Shown: positions 48,221 through 60,059 of the stretch, piece after piece
Layout of the letters: each line of letters starts with the position of its first letter
Position numbering within the stretch: the stretch's first letter is position 1
NCBI GenBank assembly: GCA_936450465.1
Contig: OW388293.1
Span: 41,312,982-41,376,981, forward strand
From: Gibbula magus
Taxonomy: Eukaryota; Mollusca; Gastropoda; Trochida; Trochidae
Direction of reading: 5' to 3'
DNA: 64,000 nt
Translations under genes and position numbers: made by a program
Notes under the pieces: generated by a model
Databases searched by the model: none
Told to the model about the DNA's origin: nothing
The model's input: the letters and a program-made list of their open reading frames with translations, nothing else

Positions 48221-48959
48221 ATATTTGGGATCAGGCTATCTGCAACAGTACAAATTCTGGTACTTGGTTTTTTTTGGTGTAAACTTGATCATTCAATTAC
48301 TGGAATTATTAATATTATTCAAACAATATACATATACATCTTCTATAACATGTCCAACTACAGACATACACACATATACAAATATCACAAGAAATTTTCA
48401 AACTCCATTTTTACAGATATATATAAGAAGATGAAGTTGAAATAAGCTTGGCTAACATTTTCAATAGGTATATTTTGTACCTATATCGGTACTTCTTCAG
48501 GACGTTTAATACAGTAACTGACACACAGTACTGCATATATCTGAATCAGTAGTTTTTATGAGATAAATTTTATATTTCTTTTAAAAGAATTAGACTCATA
48601 TAACTATTAATTACCTCACTTACCATCAAAGAGTCACATACAGCCTTTGTTTTATTTCTCTTATAAAATGTCAACTGCATTAAGTTTATGTCAGAGAATC
48701 AGAAATATTAACTTTTAAGGACCGAATCGCCTTCTCCTATCAAATGTCAATAGAAGCTTAATTCCATTCTTGCGACTTCCTATTGACATGTCACCGTCTC
48801 ATTATATGTTTAATTACAATGTGACTGAGGCTATCTTTCAACATTGTGTACACAGGAGATTTGGGCTACAGTGTCTCTAAATATAACAACCAGAGTCATT
48901 ATAGAAATACCATGTTAAGTCTTGGTTGTGAACAAATATAGGCTACATGAAATCGGTTT

Positions 48960-49125
48960 CACAACATGAAGAATGTTATCATAATAGAGCCACTATATAG
49001 GCTATATGAATTGTGTTTTTATATACGCTTTCAAGGATGTTATCATGATAGAGCCACTATATAGGCTATTTGAATTGAGTTTTTACAAACGTTTTCAAAG
49101 ATGTTATCATGATAGAGCCACTTAT
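48960..49125. repeat. Short tandem repeat, roughly 65-base period
   Basis: GATGTTATCATGATAGAGCC then ACTATATAGGCTAT recurs about three times (about 48972, 49036, 49100), separated by TTGAATTGxGTTTTTAxAxA. Confidence 0.8.
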
Positions 49126-49129
49126 TTAA

Positions 49130-50625
49130 TCTGAGATACATACTTTCTGCAAATATCAGGCTATCTTATCAAAGTTCGTGAACATATTGATTTTCAGAAT
49201 CTGTATGAAATCATGATTTCCATTTTAGTTAGCAAGAGAAAAAAGGGAAGTTATAAGGACTGTACAACTTCTTTGATTCAATGTTTCACTGCAGACACTT
49301 CATCCTAAGAAAACCAAGATTTCTAGATAACAACTTCTTCAGGAACATATGTTTACACCCTTCGCCTAATGAAGAATTAATATTGTGTACCCTACAAAAC
49401 AGTTATTTTCTTACATTTTCTAAATCCTAACAATCTTGTTAATTTTCTATTTCCAACATTAAAGATTTCTAACCATTCCTCTGTAAAAAAAAAAAATTGG
49501 GTCAAGGAAACAAACGTGTCTACTAGTGGATTGAGTATGCAATATTGGGTCTGCATTACTCATACACTGGGAGCAATAACGATAATAATATTGACCAATC
49601 AAATATAATCTGTCATTCTCTCCTGACCTAAACAAGCAAAAACCATGGGAATATACCCATAACGGTGAGTGCTTGCTGGTTGTGTTGGAAATGAGCACCA
49701 AATGCTCAGAATCTCTCCTGCTGAAGTGGTAAAGATAGGAAGGTGTGTATTTTCTCTCTAAACAACAGATTTATTGGTTATGTAGCTTGCCTATTCTGAC
49801 TCTTTTAGTATTCTATTCTTCCTCTAATAGCCAAGAGGAAAACAAGAAATGAGGTCTTCTCTGCAGTGGAAAATAGGAGCATGTTTTTAAGATTTTTGAT
49901 CATAACGTGTGATTTAAAAAAATATTTGAGGGGTACAAATCCTATTTTCATTAGTCTTGTTCATATGTAAATCCACTTACAACTTAAGATTTTACAACTT
50001 GTTTCTAATCATTCAAAATTGTCAATGCTTTTTCTTGCTTGCAGAACAAGCCTGATTCAAATCTTAAGAATGTCAATATAAATCTGCTTCCTACCAACAG
50101 CTATATGCCATACAATTTAACTCTTTTTAACATTTAAACTGTTGAATAAATTAATGCATAATAATAAACTATTCCAAGTAACAAGTTTGTAACAATTTGT
50201 ATCAGATGAATCCTGGAATCTCAACTGGCCAAAAATAATTTATTTCAGGATTGTTCTCACCCTTGGAAGATACTGCAGTGTTATATTTATATGGCAATAT
50301 TAAACAAGTGTAATACCACTGCAAGTATAATGCAACAATAGTGTTCAGTTATGACATCACAATGGTATATAACTCGTGGCTTAGTTTCAGCAGACTGTAA
50401 TTTTGCTTGATTAATTTTGGCAAGTAATAAACAAAGTCCTAAACTTCCTTATTTTATAAATTTTATTAAACTCATGAATGATATGGTGTCAAACTCATTT
50501 AAAATCAAATTATTAAATTGTTTTTAAAAATTGGTATTACATGGAATGTTGTTTGAGTAGTCCGTCATCCAGACCTCTTAATGTATTAAGGGTCTAGGCA
50601 AGTCTACAACAAAACAAAATTATAA
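49130..50625. other. Noncoding stretch
   Basis: AT-rich, with a poly-A run at 49484-49495. No exon, RNA gene or bounded repeat was recognised. The minus-strand ORF 49459-49701 is not family-like. Confidence 0.4.
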
Positions 50626-50629
50626 CAAA

Positions 50630-51070
50630 AGAGCCATGTGCTCTGTAGCTCACCAGGGTTTCATTGATTTACTATCGAAGGTTGAATATTTAAGTTATCT
50701 CAAGTAATACATTGCTAACAAGACAACAGATATCTGAAAATGGACATATCACACAGGCTTCTCTTCAGGGTTTCATTGATTTACTATCAAAGGTTGAAGA
50801 CAACAGATATCTGAAAATGGACATATCACACAGGCTTCTCTTCAGGGTTTCATTGATTTACTATCAAAGGTTGAATATTTAAGTTATCTCAAGTAATACA
50901 TTGCTAACAAGACAACAGATATCTGAAAATGGACATATCACACAGGCTTCTCTTCAGGGTTTCATTGATTTACTATCAAAGGTTGAATATTTAAGTTATC
51001 TCAAGTAATACATTGCTAACAAGACAACAGATATCTGAAAATGGACACATCACAAAGGCTTCTCTTCATT
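50630..51070 (+). mobile_element. 5' fragment of the 145-bp-core element, expanded as 112-base repeats
   Basis: It opens AGAGCCATGTGCTCTGTAGC then TCACCAGGG, matching the left ends at 14.5 and 21.9 kb, and has the same 5' module (TTGAATATTTAAGTTATCTC then AAGTAATACATTGCTAACAA). The module is tandemly repeated: AGGGTTTCATTG at 50655, 50767, 50844 and 50956, giving steps of 112, 77 and 112. The short step lacks an internal 35-base block. The 3' end with the GGAC tail is missing. Confidence 0.75.
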
Positions 51071-52369
51071 TTTTCTTCACATTTTTAAATTTAAAAAAAA
51101 AAGTCATTTCAGAGGCTAAACGTTAGATTATATACATTAGGAGAAGCTGAGGCTAGTCACAGAGGTTCTCTCTGCTCAGATGCCTATACACTTGTGTTGC
51201 ACCAGCAATAAAAATGCTTATCCAATGAGACAGTTTTGTAAAGCTTGCTTTATGAATAAAACATTCAACACTCCTGTATAACAATATTTGTTCAGACCAA
51301 ACACAGCTCTAAATAAACTGTGAAATCATATTATGGAAATATTTGGTAAAACTAAGGGGATAAGACAAAGGTTTAAGACCATTATCCATTGATCGGAAGC
51401 TGTCTGTGGACCGAGAACCCCCATAAAATGATTCATTTGGGCCAATTATAGATGTATGAAGGAACATTTGTTAAATGATCGCAATTTTCGAAATGTAAAG
51501 GGAAGTGGTCTATACCAATGTACATGAATTATTCCAGTCTGTAGAACAAGTAGGAGCTGTATATCAAGTAGCCATTGCTAGTTCAGGGTTTGCAATGTCA
51601 CATTTGTTAAATGATCACACACTTCTAAATGTATAAAATGGTTGTTACCAAAGTTAATGAGTTATTCCAGTCTGTAGAATAAATAGCGGGAGCTGCATCA
51701 AGCAGTCATTGCAAGTTCATTGACAAATAACTTCTGACATCGACAATGTCAATGGTTTCATTAATGGCCCCTCTGATAAAACCAAACAGGACCTGGCCAA
51801 ATTGCCAAGTATAAAAAGCTTCCAAAAGGACAATAAAGAGAATCAGTATGGAAAACACTGTTAGATAGTCTGACTTGATCAAAGGCACGGGTGGTAATAG
51901 TCCAATACAATGTTTGATGAAAGCGATGTCTAAATTTGATCGTTCCATCTTTTATCTACTGATGAAGGGATGTTCAGGGAAGACTTCACTTACAATTAGG
52001 ACCTCAACCTGCAAAGTTCTACTTCTGTTATCAATCTGTATACATCACTCACATATATGAATAATAATTGAATGCACATTAAAAATTAACAGTTCCGAAA
52101 TACCCAAATGATATGATATTCAACAATAAAATTATTGCCTATTATTTTTATTCATAAACTTTGAAATCAAAATAATGTTTTCAAACAAATGAAATTGATA
52201 TTTGAATGGAAGAAAAATTTTCATAATTTCAGTAATTTCACATAGTAGCATTTATTCATTGTGCTATTTATTGTTCAGCGTGAGAGGATGCACATCATGT
52301 TAATCCGCATATTTATATTCAACACTGTAGAGTAGTGACAACACAATCTTCTCTGCAATCTTTGATGTC

Positions 52370-53060
52370 CACTGTATGTACATATTTCAACACTTCATGA
52401 GAACTCAAATCAAACATCCAACTTTCTCTGGCAGAAAAAAACATATGTGGAAACTGAGATTACTCCAAGCAAGTAAACAGTATCTCCCACAGAAAAAAAA
52501 GATGTGAAAACTCACTCGAATCAAACATCCCCCTTTACCTTTACTGTAAGAAAACAAACGTGAAATCTCTGAAAAGAAAAGAACATTGGTTCATTGACAT
52601 GGTTCAAGGCGTGTATGGAGAAGAAGAAAAAAACGGCGACTGCGCAATATTCCAGCAGTGCTGTAGACACATTTGTTACTCTGGGAAAAACGAATCCATC
52701 AATCTCGGCCAGGCAATCGGGGCTTCTGTATCAAACACTATTGCCAGTGTAATTTGTTCCCAACAAATTACTTCAATTGCTTCCCCTGTCCCGTAGGAGA
52801 TTTGTGAATGGCAAGGAGAAAAAATCCTGATCCCCGTGTAGCCCTCCAATTGATCTTGCTCGCGGAAACAGTATCAATATATACACACAGTGGTTTTATT
52901 GTAATGGAAGCTTTTGTCCTTGGAAAGTGATGATGGTCATCGTGTGGAGAAGGCTGTCAAAGTGAAATTTCTATTGCTGGTATATGCGTGTATGTATTCC
53001 TGTGTCATCCTATACATGATATATACACTGTGGTTTTATAGTATGAGAAGTTGTTGTCCT
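52370..53060. repeat. Mixed degenerate repeats
   Basis: ACTCxAATCAAACATCCxxCTTT occurs at about 52404 and 52513. AxTATATACACxxTGGTTTTAT, then GTTGTCCTTxGAxAGTGATGATG occurs at about 52875 and 53020. The segment 54288-54360 is a further relative. The GC-richer stretch 52620-52800 between them has no convincing exon. Confidence 0.45.
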
Positions 53061-53246
53061 TAGACAGTGATGATGACAGCTTCTCGCAACTTTGGTGTTG
53101 ATATACTTCTTTATTACCCATATGGTTGAAAATAACTGAATCAATATTTTCGATACGAGCACATGTGCACGTATCATGTTTTCCTAGCAACTATTGTTTC
53201 ACTGCGACTTCATATATTTTGTCGTTTGTGATGTAACAATTGTTCA

Positions 53247-53254
53247 TGACGTCA
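53247..53254. promoter_or_regulatory. Perfect CRE octamer TGACGTCA
   Basis: An exact palindromic CREB/ATF-type site, standing outside any recognised repeat element. No promoter context is visible nearby. Confidence 0.3.
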
Positions 53255-54302
53255 CTGTAGCCTGCCGTCTCAAGGGAAGTGGGCAATTGCCTTATCATTT
53301 TTACACGAATCAAATGGACTGAAATGGGTAATAAAGAAGTTATTACACTCAAAAGTGTGCCAATGACTTTTACGAAACTTGTGCAATATATGAGTAACCC
53401 TCGCTTTGGGTCAGGCAATAAAAAAATTCACACTTCACATACTTCCTCTGGCAATAATCTCTTTATATTATACAATACAAATTAATTTAAGATCTTAAAC
53501 CTTAGACCATGAAATTTTAACGGATTTTGCAGAGAGAATATCTATGAATACAGACACATAGGAATTATCATATTTATTGCATTACATCAGCTAAATCAAC
53601 ATAATCTACACAAATTCAAAACTCATTTTATTCATGCAGCAAAGACATTGGTACGTACTTAGCAAAAGTGTTCACCTCATCAGCGACATCACAACCAATT
53701 AACCTTGGATCTCACAGATAATGAATTACATGAATTTGAGTAGAAGCAATATTGGTTGCTTGGCAAATGTGCAAGATACATACGACACTGGTGTTGATAT
53801 CTTACTTTAGTAGTGTATTGTAGGGTTGGTATCTTACATGATGGCAATAGTTTTAAAAGGATCTCTGATGTCTAATATTTATTTTGGACAAAATTACTAT
53901 GATAATACTAGTCCATACATATAGCATTTATCCACACTGAACACTGCCTGAGGAGAATCGCCTGTCAGTTGCTCAAGGTTCAAATTCATACTAGCATCAT
54001 ATCATACCAGGTACCCATCTTGCTGCTGGGACATGCTGAAATCAGTCATACCACAGTTCTCACAACTCATGTCTCTGTGAGGGGCAGGGAGTGACTCTTC
54101 AAACTATTAGTTTAATATGAGTTTATCCAGCTTTGTATATGGTTACCCATGAGCCGGCCCATTCTTGCTGAACTTTGCTGATAGCAATCGACTGAGCTAT
54201 GCACAGGACCATGTGCCAAGTACTACAAAGTTGGTTAACTCCAATGCACATATTCCTTTGACAACCTAGAATATTAGTCTAGTCTATATGGAAACAGTAT
54301 CA

Positions 54303-54324
54303 ATATATATATATATATATATAT
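54303..54324. repeat. (TA)n microsatellite
   Basis: About eleven TA units followed by CACACA. Confidence 0.95.
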
Positions 54325-54799
54325 ACACACAATGGCTGTTCTGTATGATGAGAGACTGTTGTTCAGAGTACCAAATTAGGGTATTGATTGTGAGAGAGAA
54401 TTGTTCAAGCAGTAAATATTTGCCAAATTGCTTTAATCAGACGAAAACAAATGAAAGATACTTTTTATGAAGAAATCTATTGAGTGTGTAGGCCTACATT
54501 GGATAGTGTAAGCAAATATCTGGCAATAGGAGAATCAGTTGATAGCTGTGGTTTTGCTTCAATGATTTGAATATTTGGCAAATTGATTTAATCAGACAGA
54601 AACAAATGAAATGTACTTTTTATGGAGCGATGCTTTTAGAGCTTATATTGGAAATATACAGGAGTTACAAAATCAGGTTCGGTTTTTCAATGTCAGACAA
54701 TTGCTTCAAAAATCAAATCAAACAAGAAGACATAGTCATCAACATCCTCCGCCAGAGCCAAGAAATTGGAAAAAGGGCAATAATTCAAAACAATTGTGC

Positions 54800-55148
54800 A
54801 TTACTCATTTTCATTCCATCAAGGTATGTGTAAGCAACACACCAATTTTGGTTACCCTATCTTAAATGGTTTGTGAGAAAAGCTGTCCCCTTTGGAGATA
54901 CCATGAACAAAGTCCAAAAATATGGAACAAGGGCAATAACTCAGAAAAAAATAATAGCACGCTTCTGATTTGCGAACTCCATCAGGGGATTTATGCCTTC
55001 AAACAACACACCAAATTTGGTAACCCTATCTTAAATGGTTTGTGAGAAAAACTGTCCCCTTTATCTCGGACGGACGCACGGACGCACACACGGACGGACG
55101 GACGGAGCCCAAACCTATATCCCCCTTCCACTTCGCGGCAGGGATAAT
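54800..55148 (-). mobile_element. GGGGG-hairpin repeat element, minus orientation
   Basis: The end GTAAGCAACACACCAATTTT is followed by GGTTACCCTATCTTAAATGG and TTTGTGAGAAAA; this module occurs twice (about 54834 and about 55006), 172-175 bases apart. A GGACG microsatellite (55069-55108) and the hairpin-type end CCTATATCCCCCTTCCACTT then CGCGG follow. It is the reverse counterpart of the element at 3585. Confidence 0.65.
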
Positions 55149-55360
55149 AAACTTTTTGATTTGAAATTTAGTCAACACGCAAAGCTTTTTATCTTTGTCT
55201 AGTAAGAATAGCATCTATTTACATTAAGAAACAAGTGTAAAAGCAAGCACAGCTCATATACTCCCATCTATAGGGATCACATGATAAAGCTTGGCAGATG
55301 CTGCACACAAAGTTTTGGAATGGAAGTGCTGGTGGACAGAAAGGCCCTATATACCCCAGT

Positions 55361-55500
55361 TACTGTATTTCCTTGAATACAACGTGCCCTGGGGTTCTAT
55401 TTCATTCAGCACCCCCTCATCCATTAGTTCTATTTTGTTCAGCACATCCTCAACCACAAGTTCTATTCAAGGTTTTGGTTGTATTTGAGGAATTACAGTA
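55361..55500. mobile_element. 140-bp TA-flanked MITE
   Basis: Ends TACTGTATTTCCTTGAATAC and GTATTTGAGGAATTACAGTA are inverted with 17 of 20 positions matching, and TA lies at each edge. The end sequence is related to that of the 25.9-kb MITE (TACCGTACTTCCTTAATTAC). Confidence 0.7.
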
Positions 55501-55716
55501 TGACTGAAAAAGTTATATTTGAGGCCCGGGTTATATTTACCTTAACACCCTGGGTTTTATTCGAGGCACAGGTTATATTTACCTTAACACCCTGGGTTCT
55601 ATTCGAGGCCCGGGTTATATTTACCTTAGCACCCTGGGTTCTATTCGAGGCACAGGTTATATTTTAGGCTCGGGTTATATTTGATACTAGAGGTTGTTTT
55701 TGAGGCAATACGGTTG
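55500..55716. repeat. 42-base tandem repeat beside the MITE
   Basis: GGTTATATTTACCTTAACAC then CCTGGGTTxTATTCGAGGC starts at 55529, 55571 and 55613, with a partial fourth at 55655; each step is 42 bases. Because 42 is a multiple of three, it produces an artificial ORF of 14-residue repeats on the plus strand. The segment ends near GAGGCAATACGGT (55702-55714), similar to MITE ends. Confidence 0.9.
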
Positions 55717-56044
55717 TTTGTAATCGGGGTTTATATTATTATATACTGCGATTTCTACACACAGAAAAGAAGAGTACATTTAGCAAATTCAGGCAGTGCA
55801 TATACATGCGAAGCAAGCTCTTCTCCTAGGGCCCTTAATGCTCACGTCATCAGCCCGTAAACAGATACTTGTTGATTCCCACTGCAGCTGCAAAATAACT
55901 CCACCGTTGATATTTAGAGGAACAGGAATAACACATGTATATCAGAGCTGCAGATGTTCCAGGCCAAATATACACAGTGTTGAGGCTCCAGAGCATATCA
56001 ACTTCCCCATAACTTCCTTTAATCGGCCTTTACGTGTTTAGGAA

Positions 56045-57590
56045 AATATGGTCTCACATGAATGATGCAGTGTCTATATAGTAGCCTTTAAAAGTGAAGT
56101 GAATTTATCTATCATACCATCTCTTTTACATTTTGATTCTAGAAAATCATGTTTCTTACATGATTCAATTGATTATTGTTAATTGTGATTTATTAAAGAG
56201 ATTATTCAGCAGCTAAAGGTAAAATAATCCTTTCTTGTATTGGTCTTTGGCAAAATAATTGTATAGAATGACAGCGCGAATATAGCATTAGATATATAGT
56301 CCAGTGTTTGAGGTGTTTTTGGACTATGGTAACATGGCTTCCAGACAGGTGTCTGATTATCTAGGATATATTGTCATCAGATATCTTTTCTTAGTTCTTA
56401 ATTTGGAAATTACATACTGTGGGGGAATAAATTGGGCTAATTGAGGAATTTTAAGCAATGTGATATGCAATTTTTCTTGTACCGTAAGATAATTATTAAA
56501 TATTAACTTTGTTAATACAGATGATATAGTCTTAACATATAGAATTTAATGACATAGGATAGGCATAAAGTAGGTTGAATTTGTAGCAATAGTTTATTTG
56601 TTTATTTAGATAAATATGATTGTCATATTTACTTTAACCTCTAAGATGTAACATTCGATCCATTGCAGGGATGTTTAATCAAGATCTAATTTCCATCAGT
56701 TTGAATATTAATGACATTCAAAATCATAATATCCCTTTTCAAAATTCTGCCTTTAGCTATAAGCAGTTCTCATGAAATGCTATATGAAAGGTTGCAAGTG
56801 ACAGATACTGTTTATCATCTATCATGAATTCAGACACATTATACATTTACACTTTATTACATTTCGAAATGAATTTATTCTAAAAGTAGAGAATTTTACT
56901 AATTTAGTTATGAACTCTTTATTCAAGTTTCATTCAAGTCATGATTAACATTAAATAGAAATACTCACCAATCTAATTGAGCAGAAACTATTTAAGTAAT
57001 TAATCACAATCAGTTAAAGCCAAAATGCTGAATACCGAGAGTACACATCTATCTACAACATTTATACATCAACACGTGTTCGAAGCCAAGATGCAAATGC
57101 ATTCTATATGTGATACATTATTTTGATGCAATTGCACACTAGCACAAAAGCACTCATTTGTCAAATGGCATACTACAATGTAAGTCTTGTTATTAGTATA
57201 AAACACAGATGAGATATGATTAAACACTAGTAAAGTGTTCATTTACCAAATGCATAACACCATTACAATCTTGCATAGCTGCAGAAGACGCAGTAGCAAC
57301 ATGCTTATAATCTGTCATTTCTAAACTACATAATATATTTTCATAAGCTTGTTAGCACAAAAATGTTTCCAAAATATATTTATCCAATATGCCCTATGAT
57401 CAATACATAATAATAAATACATTTTATACAAAATACAAAATTCTTCTTAATCGTCATCACCACTTCCAATTCTGCTGAATGATAATGTAGTCTTGACATA
57501 AATTTATATGAAAATGTTGCAAACAACATATTACCAACTTGCAAACAGCATACCACTGCCAACTTCATGAGTACAGCAAAAAAATGTCAT
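56045..57590. other. AT-rich noncoding stretch
   Basis: No exon or bounded repeat was recognised on either strand. Confidence 0.4.
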
Positions 57591-58100
57591 AGACTACAAA
57601 GCCATGCAGTAACTGCCTTAATCAGCAATAATCTTGCTATATTATTATATTAAAATGTTGCTATCAACATTGTACTAATTTTCAAAAAGAGTTCCACCAA
57701 CAATTTAACTACAGACCATCAATCAGCTATAATCTTGCTATAAACTCATCAACATTGTACTTATTTGCCAAAATAGCACTGCTAGCTGTAGGTGATAAAC
57801 ATTCACACTAGCTTACAACATTGTACTAATTTGCCAAATTTAATGTCTGTAGTTGAGATACATTCATTCTCTACGTACTACAGTGTTATACAATGTTATA
57901 CAGAGCCATGCAGTAACTGCCTTAATCAATCTTGCCATACAATTACATTAAAATATTGCTAACAACATTGTACTCATTTTCCAAACATTTTCCATTTATC
58001 TGTAATTTGAGATGCATCCAGTCTCTGTAGTACTACAGTGTTATACAATGTTATACAGACTACAGAGCCATGCAGTAACTGCCTTAATCAGCTAGCTAGC
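57590..58100. repeat. Tandem duplications with AGCCATGCAGTAACTGCC
   Basis: AGCCATGCAGTAACTGCCTT then AATCA occurs at 57600, 57904 and 58067. CAGTGTTATACAATGTTATA precedes the last two. CAACATTGTACTxATTTxCCAAA recurs at least four times between 57660 and 57985. Repeat order is mosaic, with no single period. Confidence 0.7.
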
Positions 58101-59194
58101 TATGTAGCTACACTACGACGACCACAGACAGAGTGTGTACAGAACAAACCTTGCAGTACTGGTATTCTTGTTCCCGGTGCTAGACCTGTAACCACACAGT
58201 AGGTCATGTTACCATTCCTCATGCTTCCACTCCGTACACTCGTTATACAAATTAGTAAAGCATGCTCATTAAAAACCTTCTCATTTGTATGTCATCAATC
58301 AGAAAGAAAACAAAGACAACTGAAAGGCAGTTGGTGCAAACATAACGAATATTATGTTATCATTACTGCGTGTGTATGGACTGATGAATAGGATTTAATC
58401 ATATTGATGAAATTTCTGATGAATAAAACTGGCTAAATACACCAGAAATGATAATTTATCATCTGTGAGTATATACTGACTGAGCGGGTTCAAAATCATC
58501 TTGATGATATTTCTGATAAATATAGAGCTTGCTAGTTTTTTTCATTTTTATAACGGTATGTAAATTTAAAAACAATATAAATTCTTTCTCGTACTTTCCT
58601 ATTTTACTCAATTCACATTGATTGGCTTTCCATGATCAAGACATTTCAAACCTAATATTACTTGAGATGATGGTTTGAAATGTACCATACAGTAAAACAT
58701 TACAGGGTTCCAGTGTAGACCATTAAAGGTGTCTAAATTTCAAGTTACAATTGAATGGCTATGCATATTTGTTATTACCAAATTTTGGCTCATTATGTGG
58801 AGAAATGGTGTTAAAGTGACCATGCAGGGTGACTTATGATTTAATGGACCATGCGATTTACTGAATCATGACTGAGATTTTAGAGATTAAGATTTCTTAA
58901 AATTCCAGAGAATCTTGCATATGATTGAAGTTAAAGCACTTTCAGAAGCTTAACTGAAATTTCAGAACCTGAAAACAGTTAAAATATAAATTGATCTTCA
59001 AGTATATCAACAGGCCTATTTCAGGTCTTCTGAGGTGTGAATTTCTAGTAGACAAACAACAAGGAGTGGCCATGTTTTGCTTCCCTAGCTGGCACCTAGG
59101 AGTGCCGAGTTCACACTTGTTGCAAACAGCCACCCTACCGACCATACATCAATTGGCTTTCATTACTGGCTGAGACTCTTGGGCAATCCACTCA

Positions 59195-59745
59195 ACTTAC
59201 ACGGACAATGATCCCCCAAATAAACGTAATTGGCCAGTGAATGCTGCAGTGTAGAGCCAAAGATTACAGGTAATATAAAATCCCTTTCCTTTCACAAATC
59301 GCTTAAAATCAATACTAGAGGATACTCAAAGTATATTGATATAAATACCATACATGTAGATGTGGAAAGTTTATGTTCTTCTGGTCATAATGCCATAGCC
59401 TTTATTTAGAGTAAGTCCTGACATATCAAAGCTTTGACCCTAACATGTAAATTGGAAATTTCTGCAAGAAATGTGCCATTACCATGATTACATTGAAGTA
59501 TATCTATGATTTGTTATGTTCCTACAAGCATTAAAATAAAAGGGAAAATATCAACGCCTTTTGACAGCTAATTAACAGCATCTTGATGAAAGTTTTCCTC
59601 GAAACACTTAACACATGGATTAAAATCCCTAAAGATTAACACAATTTTTCATTCAGTCAGTGTTACAGTATAAAACACTTGGACCCATGATCCCAAAATA
59701 CACATAATTGGCCGGTTGATTCCATGGTAGAGCGGCAGGGAGCAT
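59195..59745. repeat. Separated direct repeat
   Basis: ATGATCCCCCAAATAAACGT then AATTGGCCAGTGAATGC at 59208 is matched by ATGATCCCAAAATACACATA then ATTGGCCGGTTGATTCC at 59688. Both are followed by (C/T)xGTxGAGC. The spacing is about 480 bases. Confidence 0.6.
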
Positions 59746-59836
59746 GTGTTACTGGTGTTTGTATGTATATAAAGAGTGGCCTATGGATCCTCCCTGTACA
59801 TGCACATGGGGTTAGTTAGACTGCCCTTCCTCCCAC

Positions 59837-60004
59837 TCACAGGCTCATGGTCCATGTTAGGATACCAGGATTCCTGAAATATGCTCCCCATTTCTCGTCT
59901 AGTATCTCCAGACCGATAATGGTGCCAATAAACAGCACTGTCCTGTACCAGGTGCCACCAGCCATACAAACATCCATAAACATCTCCCCCAGTGAATTAT
60001 TCAT
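59837..60004 (-). other. Weak exon candidate with one hydrophobic segment
   Basis: A 55-codon ORF starts at an ATG (60004), with a stop five codons upstream, and reaches either a TGA at 59837 or a consensus donor (AGCCT/GTGAGT) at 59840. It encodes MNNSLGEMFMDVCMAGGTWY, then RTVLFIGTIIGLEILDEKWG, then AYFRNPGILTWTMS. The stretch TVLFIGTIIGLEIL could be a membrane segment. Base composition is GC-richer than the flanks. A possible upstream acceptor (AACATTGCAG) is about 30 bases before the ATG. The family is not recognised and it is not an arrestin N-terminus. Confidence 0.25.
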
Positions 60005-60059
60005 TTTCTCTCCCCTTTACCCTCCTACTGCTATCTGCAATGTTGATTAAGTCCTGTGG

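Noticed and set aside
51706..51948. Minus-strand ORF with a strongly hydrophobic middle
   Set aside because: The hydrophobic stretch follows from T-rich codons; no family resemblance and no splice context were seen.
52620..52800. GC-richer segment considered as an ARRDC first exon (minus strand includes IVFDTEAP)
   Set aside because: It lacks the Y-x-x-G-x-x-V-x-G pattern and is interrupted by stops; resemblance to the arrestin start is limited to a few residues.
54110..54235. GCATAGCTCAGTCGATTGC on the minus strand, like a tRNA A box
   Set aside because: The A-box match is good, but the expected B box is degenerate (CATGGGTAACC); a SINE head is possible but not supported enough to annotate.
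54288..54470. ORF with a run of IY dipeptides
   Set aside because: It is the reading of a (TA)n microsatellite.
55479..55667. ORF with 14-residue repeats
   Set aside because: It arises from a 42-base tandem repeat with no start context or splice sites.
58150..58205. Possible 34-base minus-strand microexon between TTACAG and GTTTGT
   Set aside because: Too short, weak donor, and the frame cannot be tied to any product.
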